Of a stretch of DNA of 8,304 bases, positions 1 through 6,846 are shown in pieces. Where the stretch lies: assembly GCA_002415895.1 (NCBI GenBank), contig DIAV01000320.1, forward strand, positions 1 to 8,304, read 5' to 3'. Source of the stretch: Anaerolineales bacterium UBA5069. GTDB lineage: Bacteria > Chloroflexota > Anaerolineae > Caldilineales > Caldilineaceae. Numbering within the stretch: the first letter of the stretch is position 1; the number at the start of each line of letters is the position of its first letter. The notes under the pieces were generated by a model. The model worked only from the letters and a program-made list of their open reading frames with translations, ran no database searches and was not told where the DNA came from. Position numbers and translations under genes: made by a program.

Positions 1-21
1 TCCCCACTCCCTACTGCCGAT

Positions 22-50
22 TTGACGCCCTCCGCCCCCTGCGCCATAAT
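22..50 (+). promoter_or_regulatory. Sigma-70-type promoter for the metal ABC transporter operon
   Basis: TTGACG at 22-27 (five of six consensus bases) is followed after exactly 17 bp by CATAAT at 45-50 (five of six). Transcription would start near base 57 and leave a leader of about 70 nt before the ATG at 128. This is the best promoter-like match I found in the window. It places the ATPase as the first gene of the transcription unit. Confidence 0.6.
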
Positions 51-58
51 CAATTGAT
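49..58. promoter_or_regulatory. Perfect palindrome ATCAATTGAT at the promoter start region
   Basis: Bases 49-58 are a perfect 10-bp palindrome overlapping the end of the -10 element and the expected transcription start. A dimeric repressor bound here would block the promoter. Metal importers are usually controlled by Zur, MntR/DtxR or Fur-type repressors, so a metal-responsive operator is plausible. The site matches no consensus I can name with confidence, symmetry stops at the 10 bp, and a short AT-rich palindrome can arise by chance. Confidence 0.3.
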
Positions 59-115
59 ACGCAGTCTCATTCGTTTTCCGTGCGCCGCTGCCTGTTGCTG
101 CGCACGTTTGCTTGT

Positions 116-119
116 GGAG
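116..119 (+). promoter_or_regulatory. Ribosome binding site deciding the ATPase start
   Basis: GGAG lies 8 nt upstream of the ATG at 128. The frame is also open from a GTG at 80, but that start would add a 16-residue Cys/Arg-rich leader with no family similarity. The ATG at 128 is therefore preferred. Confidence 0.6.
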
Positions 120-127
120 CAAGGGTC

Positions 128-1033
128 ATGACGCCCGTACACCGCGCCACCGTACACAATCCCGCCGCACCCGCACTCGCGCTCGATGCTGTCACCGTTA
201 CGTACGGCAGCGTCGTTGCCCTCGATCGCGTGTCGCTGACACTCAAGCGCGGCGACCACGTGGCCGTTGTCGGCCCCAATGGCGCGGGCAAGAGCACGCT
301 CTTCCATGTGATTGCGGGGGTGATTCGCCCCGATTCGGGCACGGTGCGCGTCTATGGCAGCGGGCCGGATGGGCACATATGCGTGGGCTATGTGCCGCAG
401 CGGGCGCGCATTGACGCCAACTTCCCCGTCAATGTGGCCGATGTGGTGATGATGGGCCGCGCCGGACGCATTGGCCTGCTCCACCGCCCCGGCCGCGCCG
501 ACCATGCTGCCGTACGCGCTGCGCTTGCGCAAGTCGACATGCTCGATTTCACACGCCGCCCCATTGGCGCGCTTTCGGGGGGCCAGCAGCAGCGCGTGCT
601 GCTGGCGCGTGCGCTGGCGCAGGAGGCCGAAATCCTGCTGCTGGATGAGCCGCTTACCGGGCTGGATCAGCCTAGCCAGGAAGCGCTCCTGGCAACACTC
701 AATGCCCTGCGCGACCAGGGCATTACCCTGCTCGTGGCCACGCACGACCTCAACCAGGCGGCTACACGCTTCCCGTTGGTGGCGCTTGTCAACCGGCGGC
801 TGGTTGGCTTTGGCCCCCCTGCCCAGGTGCTCAGCGCCGCCAACCTGGCCGGCGCCTTCGGCAGCCACGTACATGTCGTTCACACCACCGATGGCGACCT
901 GCTGGTGACGGATACCTGTTGCGATGACCCCCATCCCCTGCCCAATGCAGTGGTGGGGCGCGGCGCCGAAGCCATTGCGCTCCCCGGCTACGAGGTTGAG
1001 GTGGATGGCGAGCGCACGAAGGGCAGAGGCTAA
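128..1033 (+). CDS. Metal (Zn/Mn-type) ABC transporter ATP-binding protein
   Basis: The 301-residue cytoplasmic ATPase would power uptake of a divalent metal, most likely zinc or manganese, together with the permease encoded next. All ABC motifs are present in order: Walker A GPNGAGKST at residues 49-57, Q-loop Gln about 91 (GYVPQ), signature LSGGQ at 149-153, Walker B ILLLDE at 169-174 and switch His206 (ATHD). The segment after the Q-loop (DANFPVNVADVVMMGR) is typical of the ZnuC/MntB/TroB group. The protein is about 50 residues longer than a minimal ZnuC. The extra C-terminal tail contains HVHVVH (247-252), a Cys pair (264-265) and His269, and could bind metal. The stop is 2 bp before the permease ATG, so the two genes are translationally linked. 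Sequence alone does not separate zinc from manganese. Confidence 0.93.
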   Translation: MTPVHRATVHNPAAPALALDAVTVTYGSVVALDRVSLTLKRGDHVAVVGPNGAGKSTLFHVIAGVIRPDSGTVRVYGSGPDGHICVGYVPQRARIDANFPVNVADVVMMGRAGRIGLLHRPGRADHAAVRAALAQVDMLDFTRRPIGALSGGQQQRVLLARALAQEAEILLLDEPLTGLDQPSQEALLATLNALRDQGITLLVATHDLNQAATRFPLVALVNRRLVGFGPPAQVLSAANLAGAFGSHVHVVHTTDGDLLVTDTCCDDPHPLPNAVVGRGAEAIALPGYEVEVDGERTKGRG

Positions 1034-1035
1034 GC

Positions 1036-1893
1036 ATGGAAGCCGCTGGTTTGTTTGATTGGCTCTGGCAGCCGCTGCAATATGGCTTCATGGTGCGCGG
1101 CCTGCTCGCTGCCATCATGGTGGGCATCATCTGCCCTGTCATCGGTTCCTACATGATCCTGCGCGGCATGTCCTTCTTTGGTGATGCCCTGTCGCACTCA
1201 ATCCTGCCCGGCATTGTCATAGCCTATTTGCTCTCATTGCCCATGGCCGTGGGCGCGCTGGTGGCAGGTGTGGTGGCGGCCATCTTTATTGGCTTCATTA
1301 GCCAGCGTGGCAACGTGCAGGAGGACACAGCCATCGGCATTGTCTTCGCGGGGGCTTTTGCGCTGGGCGTGGCGCTCATGAGCACCGTCAGCGGCTATTC
1401 GGTGGACCTCACGCACATCCTCTTTGGCGATGTGCTGGGTGTTTCGGCGGCGGATTTGTGGTGGACCTTCGGCCTCGGCGTTGTGGTGCTGGCCATCGTG
1501 ATTGCCTTTTACAAGGAGCTGGCAATCATCACCTTTGACCCTACGCTGGCGCTTGTCTTGCGGCTGCCTGCACGCATGCTCCGCTACCTGCTACTGGTCC
1601 TCATTGCCCTTACTATCGTCGTCTCGCTGCGTACTGTGGGCATTTCGCTCATGCTGGCCATGCTGGTCACGCCCGCGGCGGCTGCACAGTTGCTCACCCG
1701 CCGCCTGCCGTGGATGATGGTGGTGGCGGCGCTAATCGGTGTGACCTCCAACGTAACGGGTCTCTACATTTCATACGCGCTCAACATCGCCTCCGGGCCG
1801 GCCATGGTGCTGGTTGCGACAGTCATTTTCGCACTTGTTTTTCTCTTCGCTCCCCAGCGTGGTATGCTGTGGCGACGTCTTCACCCAGCATAA
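1036..1893 (+). CDS. Metal ABC transporter permease, ABC-3 family (ZnuB/MntC/TroC-like)
   Basis: The 285-residue integral membrane protein forms the transport channel for the ATPase encoded just upstream; two copies probably pair with two ATPases. About eight hydrophobic segments are visible, near residues 19-41, 57-69, 70-89, 99-117, 141-158, 184-220 (two segments), 226-247 and 255-272. Family hallmarks include GMSFFGDALSHSILPG (44-59), EDTAIGIVFAGAFALG (96-111), LFGDVLG (129-135), FDPTLA (167-172) and the near-invariant VGISLMLAMLVTPAAAAQLL (201-220). Length and order are normal for the family. The first gene of the pair carries the visible promoter. A long imperfect palindrome follows the stop codon and may define the 3' end of this message. 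No substrate-binding protein gene lies downstream, so it must be upstream of the window or elsewhere. Confidence 0.94.
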   Translation: MEAAGLFDWLWQPLQYGFMVRGLLAAIMVGIICPVIGSYMILRGMSFFGDALSHSILPGIVIAYLLSLPMAVGALVAGVVAAIFIGFISQRGNVQEDTAIGIVFAGAFALGVALMSTVSGYSVDLTHILFGDVLGVSAADLWWTFGLGVVVLAIVIAFYKELAIITFDPTLALVLRLPARMLRYLLLVLIALTIVVSLRTVGISLMLAMLVTPAAAAQLLTRRLPWMMVVAALIGVTSNVTGLYISYALNIASGPAMVLVATVIFALVFLFAPQRGMLWRRLHPA

Positions 1894-1903
1894 ACCAAAC
1901 CAC

Positions 1904-2047
1904 GACGCAAAGACGCAAAGACGCAGAGGCGCAAAGAAAGCGCAAAGATAAGCAAGGGCAAGGAAAAGCGAGACACTTACCGATTCATCTTGCAGTTCTT
2001 GCCGTTGCTGTTCTTTGCGTGTCTTTGCGCCTTCGCGCCTCAGCGTC
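1904..2047. repeat. GCAAAG-rich imperfect palindromic repeat (MITE-like or REP-like)
   Basis: The gap between the permease and dcd is filled by one structured element. Short direct repeats of GACGCAAA/GACGCAGA begin at 1904, 1912 and 1920. Bases 1912-1964 pair with 1996-2047 as an imperfect inverted repeat; by hand I count about 42 matches in 53 aligned columns, around a loop of about 31 nt. Repeats built of GACGCAAAG/GGCGCAAAG words are familiar from intergenic regions of many environmental bacteria, including Chloroflexota, and translate into spurious peptides resembling SLRLCVFA. No transposase is present, so if mobile it is non-autonomous. As RNA it would fold into a long hairpin between the two genes and could protect or terminate the transporter message. 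There is no U-tract. Confidence 0.7.
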
Positions 2048-2060
2048 GGGATTCTCGATG

Positions 2061-2066
2061 AGGAGG
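2061..2066 (+). promoter_or_regulatory. Strong Shine-Dalgarno site of dcd
   Basis: AGGAGG is followed by only four C residues before the ATG at 2071. The complement to 16S rRNA is strong but the spacing is on the short side. It lies 14 bp past the end of the palindromic repeat, so that repeat makes up most of the dcd upstream region. Confidence 0.6.
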
Positions 2067-2070
2067 CCCC

Positions 2071-2628
2071 ATGACCATCAAGGCTGACCACTGGATCCGG
2101 CGCATGGCGCAGGAACACGGCATGATCGAACCCTTTGTCGATGGCCAGGTGCGCGCAGGGGCCATCTCCTATGGGCTGAGCAGCTTTGGCTACGACATTC
2201 GCGTGGCCGACGAGTTCCGCATCTTCAGCGCGGCCACCGGCCAGTTGAGTGTTGTCGATCCCAAGCTGATTGACGAGCGCGCCATGGTGCACTACCAGGG
2301 CGATATCTGCATCATTCCGCCCAATTCATTCGCCCTCGCGCGCACCATGGAGTACTTCCGCATTCCGCGCAATGTGCTGACTATTTGTTTGGGAAAAAGT
2401 ACGTATGCAAGATGCGGCATCATCGTCAACGTAACCCCTTTTGAGCCCGAGTGGGAGGGGTACGTTACGATTGAAATCTCCAACACCACGCCGCTGCCTG
2501 CCAAAATCTACGCCAACGAAGGCATTGCCCAGGTACTCTTCTTTGAGGGCGAACAGCCCGACATCTCCTACGCCGACCGCAAGGGCAAATACCAGAAGCA
2601 GACAGGCATCACCCTGCCGCGGCCGTAA
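2071..2628 (+). CDS. dcd: dCTP deaminase
   Basis: The 185-residue cytoplasmic enzyme converts dCTP to dUTP and ammonia, feeding dUMP for thymidylate synthesis. E. coli Dcd is 193 residues. Family motifs are clear: [13 protein letters not shown] (33-45), [13 protein letters not shown] (80-92), the active-site block GKSTYARCG (108-116) and YVTIEISN (131-138). By alignment, Ser110, Arg114 and Glu135 correspond to the E. coli catalytic residues Ser111, Arg115 and Glu138. The C-terminal [10 protein letters not shown] (171-180) matches the nucleotide-closing tail. I favour the monofunctional deaminase; the bifunctional deaminase/dUTPase variant cannot be fully excluded. The start is fixed by AGGAGG just upstream. 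No separate promoter is visible, so transcription may come through the upstream repeat or from an unrecognised promoter. The codons for the active-site block are unusually AT-rich. Confidence 0.96.
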   Translation: MTIKADHWIRRMAQEHGMIEPFVDGQVRAGAISYGLSSFGYDIRVADEFRIFSAATGQLSVVDPKLIDERAMVHYQGDICIIPPNSFALARTMEYFRIPRNVLTICLGKSTYARCGIIVNVTPFEPEWEGYVTIEISNTTPLPAKIYANEGIAQVLFFEGEQPDISYADRKGKYQKQTGITLPRP

Positions 2629-2661
2629 TCAGGGTCGCGGCAAATGGCCGCACGCTCTGCG

Positions 2662-5600
2662 CTAAGGCGTGGCTGTAATAGTGCGTGCGTTGCTCAACAC
2701 GCCTGCGGCGTGCTCGACGCGCACGACGACAGATCCCGTTCCCACCGTGTTTGCCGGCAGGTTTGCGGTCACCCATGCGCCCCAGCTGCTGGGCGTATAG
2801 GGAGCGAAGCCAATCCAGAGCTTGCCCGTGGCGGCGCCAAAGCCCGCACCGCCCGCCTGCACGTTGGCGGGCTGAACAATCCGGAAGCTCGCGGGCGCCG
2901 CTGCAGTCACCGTCGGCACCTCAAGCCACACCTTTGTCGGATCATCCGCAGCTGTGCCGTTGGTGTGCACCACGCGCAATGGCTTGGCGGACGTGAAGGT
3001 GTTGGCCTGCGCCGCCTTGCGCCCGGGATCGCTGCTTCCCACCAACGCGGGCAGCGGCGCGGTTGTGCCGGGGTTCCAGATGAAGGTCTGCGCGCCGCCT
3101 GCACCGCCGGCGTTGCGCACCACGCTGCCGTCAATTTCGCTGAAGGCAACCCCAACCACAGGCCCGGCCGTCGGCCCCGCCACGGTTACCGTGACCGCGC
3201 GCGCACTGTAGGCGGGGAAGGTGTCGGCGAAGAGCAGCAGCTCCGGCTTGTCGAAGAGCAGCGTCGGCTTCCACGCCTTGTTGATCTCCCAACTCTTGTA
3301 AGGCTCTTCCTGCCGCCCGTAGTAGGCGCGTACGAAGTTGTCGTAGACCAGTCCCAGCCCGCCGGTGATGCTCTCCAGCCCGCCCACCGGCGTGGCATAG
3401 GTGGGCCAACCGACGGCCAGCAACCCCTGCAAAAGCTTGAGAATGGTTCCCGGTTTCTGCGTTTCAAGCGAGTGGAAGAAGGCCACCGTGGCATAGGCCT
3501 GGTCGTCGCTCAGATAACGCCAGTTGTTCATCCCCGTATGAACGAAGTCTGCCCCCTTCTTCACGGAGTCGGCGGCGCTGTTGGCGTCGGGTAGAACCAC
3601 CGTCTCGGCCCATACCGCCGTACCCTCCATGAGCCATGGGAAGGTGAACTTGCTGCTGCGCGCAGCGTAGCTCATGTTCTGGTACTGCACGATGTGGAAG
3701 TATTCGTGCACGGCGGCCGAGCGCAGGTCATCATCGGCCTGCCAGGTGCCGAGGGCAAGCTGCCAGTTGAGCATCCGGCCAATGCCGGAGGAGCGCCCCT
3801 CCTGCGCCAGCGCCGGGTCCAGGTCCACAATCACCCAGCTGGGCAGCGTAAAGCCCAGGTTGCCCATTTTGACGCGCGCCTGCACGAGCGCGCCATAGGC
3901 CGCGAGCGCCTTCGCTTCGGTTACATCCTTGTCGTTGTAGAGAACGGTGAAGGTGGCGTCTTCGATCTTCTTGTTGGGCAGTCCCACCTGCCACTTCAGG
4001 TTGCGCCCAATGTCGTTGAGCTTGGCGCGCAGATCAAACCCGGCAAAGGGTGACCACGTTACGGCTGCAGGGTCGGTGGCGGCCGTCTCGTTCTCGGCAG
4101 TGGGAGGCACAACGCCGCCCGTGCCAGGGTATGCACCCGCTTTGAGTACGGCGATCGACCAGCCGAGTGAGCTATCCACCTCATTGCGTATGGGGATATC
4201 CATGGCCTGTTGGTAGTCCGCCGGCACATCGGCTGCCGTGCCGTCATCGTGGAAGGCCGGGCTTGGGCGTGTGGCGGGCTGATTCGGGTTAAAGCGCGTG
4301 GCAAAGCGGATGTCCTTGAGCAGTTGCGCCGGCTCGGGCACCAACTCGTACTCGCCGTGATGGCCCCCGGCTGTGTCCGGCACTGATTTCAGATAAAGGG
4401 TGTAGGGTGCCGTGCCGGGCAACGCCCCGGGCGGAATCTGCATGCGCAGATTGTTGCTGTAGAAGGTCCCGCCGGTGGCCGGGTTCACAGTGAACTGGTC
4501 GGAGTCGGCATCGCGCCCTTCGTAGCGCACCGACACCGGGCAGGTTTCCCCATCCACAATAAAGGTGTAGTTGCCCGCCGTCGCAAACTGATACGTAAAC
4601 CACGCGCGCTCTGAAGCAGTCCACGCCGGGAAGAGCCCCTGCGGCGAACGCAGCGACTGCGTGCCGTTATACACTTCGTCATATTGCTTCCACACCATCC
4701 ACTCATCTACGTTCATCATCTGCGGTGTCGTTGTGCACTGCCAGTAGTAGCCGCGCTGGTAGTCATAGCGTCGCCAGTTGCCCGCGCCAGGCCGAGCCGG
4801 GCTGCCTAACTCGACCGCACCGGCGCCCACCTTCACACGCAGCGCGCCGGTTTGTCCCAGCGGCAGCGGGCCATAGCGCCAGGCGCTCGCCGTTACGTCG
4901 TAGAGCGGCAACTGCACCCCGCCCAGGAAGACTTTGGCATGCGCCGGCAATAAAGGCAGCGCACCACTCAATATGACCGTGCCTTCCTTGCCTGAGAAAC
5001 TGGCTGCCGGATCGACGCGCAGCGTGGCGGCGGGCGTTACTGGCTGCCAGAAGTTGCCCGCCAGCGAGATAAAGCTCGTCCCCGTGCTCACAATCAGCCG
5101 CCCGGCCCCATAGGCAAGGCTCACCGCTGGTGCGCCAAGGGCCATTGATCCCATCACTTGCGGGTTGGCGCCACCAAATACCGTGATGACGCCCGGCTCC
5201 TCGTTGGCCATAAAGAGATGCCCATCGTTGTCCACAGCAAGCGGCTGCCCATAGCCGCCGCCATAGCGGGTGTGGAAGCCCTCGGCCACGCGCCGCCACT
5301 CTGTGGCCTCCTCATCCCACATCATCAGCGCCGCCGTCCAGCCACTGGTACTGAGCAGGCCGCCGTTTTGCAGATAGCCTGTGGCAAAGATGCGGCCCAG
5401 CGAATCCACAGCAATATCTTCGGTTTCGTCATCGCCAAAGGGCAACGGCAGGCTGCGCTTGACGGCCCCTGTGGCCGGGTTCACCTGACGCAGTGCGGTG
5501 CTGTCCCCAGCGTGGCACGCCACCCACAGCGTGTTGCTAAAGCGATCAAAACGCATGCGCGTCATCATTGGGCATGCTGTATCGCCCACCGGGGGATAGA

Positions 5601-6582
5601 TGCGCTGCACAACGGGCTGTTCGGGCGTACTACGTGCCAGGTCCAGGGCGAAGATCACGCTCACGCGGCGCACATAGACAGTGGTGGCCTGTGCACTCGG
5701 CTCAACGTTATGGTAGATGGGCCAATTGTGGGGATCATTGGGAACGCCCAGGCTGCCCAACCAGAAATAGTGGGCAGCGGTGGCCGTTGCACCGGCAGGC
5801 AAACGCCAAACATGCAGGTTCAGCGTCTCCCAGGCGGTGCCGGTGTGGGTAAAGAGCAGCGCACCGTCCTGCGTGACGGCGGCAATCGTGGCCTTGTCCG
5901 CATAGGTGCCGCCGGTGGGCGAGCCAAGCGCCCCACTCAGCGGCGTGGCAAAGAGCGCAAAATTGGAGAAGTGGGTGGTCTTCGCAATCACCATCTGCAC
6001 GCCAAGATCCACCCGCCCGGCAAGCGGCGACCAGGCATCGGCGGTTTGGGAGTAGAGCATCAGCCGTGCGGGGTCAATGCCCGTAAGCGTCGCGGGATTG
6101 TAACGCACGCGCAATTCCACTGCTTTGGCGAAGGTGGTCACCGGGTTGCCCGCGTCATCAACGGCGCTAAGCGCAAGCATCGGGCCGCCAATGGAAAGCC
6201 CGGGCAGCGGCGCGGGCAGCGCGCCGGTCGCAGCGCTAAAGGCTGTTGGCCGGCTGAGCGCACCCGCAGGGACGCTGATGGTAACAGTCCCCAGGTCCAC
6301 CACGCCGCCTGTTTCCGGGGAAACCCAGCGCGAGGCGGGTGATGCCCCGTTGCGCACAGACGGCAAATAGATCCGACGCGTGGCTGCCGCGTCGTCAGTG
6401 GTGGTGACGTCCACAGCTGCGTCCGCGAACAGCGCGCTGCCGGTTGTCACCACAGGGATGTAGACGGGTGGTGGTTCATCCTGGGCGGCGACGGGCTGCA
6501 CGGAGAAGAACGCGCCCAGGCATGCAACCGCCACCGTGGCACAGAGGCGGACCAGGAAATGGGGGTGGGGAATCGTAGTCAT
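2662..6582 (-). CDS. Large secreted multidomain protein with a gluzincin zinc-peptidase domain
   Basis: A 1306-residue exported protein of unknown role. Residues 1-34 are a signal peptide (basic start, LCATVAVACLGAFF core, cleavage near PVAA-Q). Next come YIPVV (41-45) and IYLPSV (71-76), then a ZU5-like beta domain (about 86-212, VTISVPAGAL), a propeller-like region (about 240-515, with AVDSLGRIFATG and AVDNDGHLFMAN blades), an IPT/TIG-like segment (about 515-595) and a second ZU5-like stretch (about 698-765, MQIPPGAL). The peptidase core has HEYFH (His959, Glu960, His963) and Glu986 in WLMEGTAVWAE, the layout of Peptidase_MA-like gluzincins. Beta-rich sequence ends it. The mature chain has only four Cys, in two close pairs (337/356, 616/681), which could form disulfides. 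No LPXTG or C-terminal membrane anchor is seen. It converges on dcd with 33 bp between stops. Coding and export are well supported, the peptidase site is likely, and the beta-domain names are tentative. Confidence 0.88.
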   Translation of the reverse strand: MTTIPHPHFLVRLCATVAVACLGAFFSVQPVAAQDEPPPVYIPVVTTGSALFADAAVDVTTTDDAAATRRIYLPSVRNGASPASRWVSPETGGVVDLGTVTISVPAGALSRPTAFSAATGALPAPLPGLSIGGPMLALSAVDDAGNPVTTFAKAVELRVRYNPATLTGIDPARLMLYSQTADAWSPLAGRVDLGVQMVIAKTTHFSNFALFATPLSGALGSPTGGTYADKATIAAVTQDGALLFTHTGTAWETLNLHVWRLPAGATATAAHYFWLGSLGVPNDPHNWPIYHNVEPSAQATTVYVRRVSVIFALDLARSTPEQPVVQRIYPPVGDTACPMMTRMRFDRFSNTLWVACHAGDSTALRQVNPATGAVKRSLPLPFGDDETEDIAVDSLGRIFATGYLQNGGLLSTSGWTAALMMWDEEATEWRRVAEGFHTRYGGGYGQPLAVDNDGHLFMANEEPGVITVFGGANPQVMGSMALGAPAVSLAYGAGRLIVSTGTSFISLAGNFWQPVTPAATLRVDPAASFSGKEGTVILSGALPLLPAHAKVFLGGVQLPLYDVTASAWRYGPLPLGQTGALRVKVGAGAVELGSPARPGAGNWRRYDYQRGYYWQCTTTPQMMNVDEWMVWKQYDEVYNGTQSLRSPQGLFPAWTASERAWFTYQFATAGNYTFIVDGETCPVSVRYEGRDADSDQFTVNPATGGTFYSNNLRMQIPPGALPGTAPYTLYLKSVPDTAGGHHGEYELVPEPAQLLKDIRFATRFNPNQPATRPSPAFHDDGTAADVPADYQQAMDIPIRNEVDSSLGWSIAVLKAGAYPGTGGVVPPTAENETAATDPAAVTWSPFAGFDLRAKLNDIGRNLKWQVGLPNKKIEDATFTVLYNDKDVTEAKALAAYGALVQARVKMGNLGFTLPSWVIVDLDPALAQEGRSSGIGRMLNWQLALGTWQADDDLRSAAVHEYFHIVQYQNMSYAARSSKFTFPWLMEGTAVWAETVVLPDANSAADSVKKGADFVHTGMNNWRYLSDDQAYATVAFFHSLETQKPGTILKLLQGLLAVGWPTYATPVGGLESITGGLGLVYDNFVRAYYGRQEEPYKSWEINKAWKPTLLFDKPELLLFADTFPAYSARAVTVTVAGPTAGPVVGVAFSEIDGSVVRNAGGAGGAQTFIWNPGTTAPLPALVGSSDPGRKAAQANTFTSAKPLRVVHTNGTAADDPTKVWLEVPTVTAAAPASFRIVQPANVQAGGAGFGAATGKLWIGFAPYTPSSWGAWVTANLPANTVGTGSVVVRVEHAAGVLSNARTITATP

Positions 6583-6591
6583 CTTGCTCGC

Positions 6592-6597
6592 CCTCCT
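6592..6597 (-). promoter_or_regulatory. Ribosome binding site deciding the secreted protein start
   Basis: On the minus strand AGGAGG stands 9 nt before the ATG at 6582-6580. That ATG opens directly into a signal peptide. The frame stays open upstream to 6819, but the extra 79 residues are Cys-rich and would bury the signal peptide, so the internal start is taken. Confidence 0.75.
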
Positions 6598-6726
6598 GGG
6601 ATAGTTGGCAAAGCAGCGGATTGCGTGTGGAGCGGGCTTCACGTGGGTTTGGGGCGGGGAGCCTGCCTTGATGATCGCGCTGGCGCATTGATGGCAGGTT
6701 GCAGACGCGTTGCAGCGCCGCGGCTT

Positions 6727-6744
6727 GGCGCAAGCGGCGCAAGC
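6727..6744 (+). repeat. Tandem 9-bp direct repeat GGCGCAAGC x2
   Basis: Two exact adjacent copies (6727-6735 and 6736-6744) lie just upstream of the possible TATGGT -10 element of yraN. They could be a binding site for an activator or a chance short duplication. Nothing else supports a function. Confidence 0.4.
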
Positions 6745-6846
6745 ACCGCAACTATGGTAAGCTGCCAGAGAGATTTGCGGCGTATGCACGCCGGCCACCT
6801 GCAACAGGCAGGTAGTCATCCTATGCGCACCGTGGGGTCTTGCTTA

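Larger units (their letters stand above)
6583..6846. other. Divergent intergenic region
   Basis: These 264 bp separate the secreted-protein gene (minus) from yraN (plus) and should hold both promoters. I see no convincing -35/-10 pair for either gene. TATGGT at 6753-6758 could be a -10 for yraN, but the nearest -35-like TTGGCG (6725-6730) is 22 bp away, which is too far. The region has several short repeats: GTTGCAG at 6698-6704 and 6709-6715, its complement at 6799-6805, a tandem GGCGCAAGC pair at 6727-6744, and a hairpin of ACCTGC (6797-6802) with GCAGGT (6808-6813). Reading frames are open on both strands here but have no protein-like composition. Confidence 0.55.

Noticed and set aside
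50..934. Long minus-strand open frame (294 codons) antisense to the ATPase gene
   Set aside because: The plus strand encodes a complete ABC ATPase with every motif; the antisense peptide is His/Ala/Arg-rich and low in ordinary protein features. Long antisense frames are common in GC-rich genes.
1904..1945. CRISPR-like direct repeats
   Set aside because: The units are about 8 bp, adjacent and degenerate, with no spacers; they are part of an inverted-repeat element.
1710..2087. Small open frames across the permease end and the palindromic repeat, both strands
   Set aside because: The peptides (for example TQRRKDAEAQRKRK and FAPLRLCVFASW) are translations of the repeat itself and do not look like real proteins.
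2637..2651. Hairpin GCGGC/GCCGC between the convergent stops of dcd and the secreted protein gene
   Set aside because: The stem is only 5 bp with no T-tract on either strand, so it is too weak to call a terminator.
2644..3594. Plus-strand open frame (316 codons) starting just after dcd
   Set aside because: It is antisense to the peptidase end of the secreted protein, with Arg/His/Gly-rich composition and no domain; no Shine-Dalgarno site was convincing.
5158..6342. Plus-strand open frame (394 codons) antisense to the secreted protein
   Set aside because: It lies wholly inside the well-supported secreted-protein gene, has no recognisable domain, and its composition (Arg, Gly, His rich) fits a shadow frame.
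6583..6819. 79-residue N-terminal extension of the secreted protein
   Set aside because: It would place the signal peptide internally, is unusually Cys-rich, and the internal ATG at 6582 has AGGAGG 9 nt upstream.
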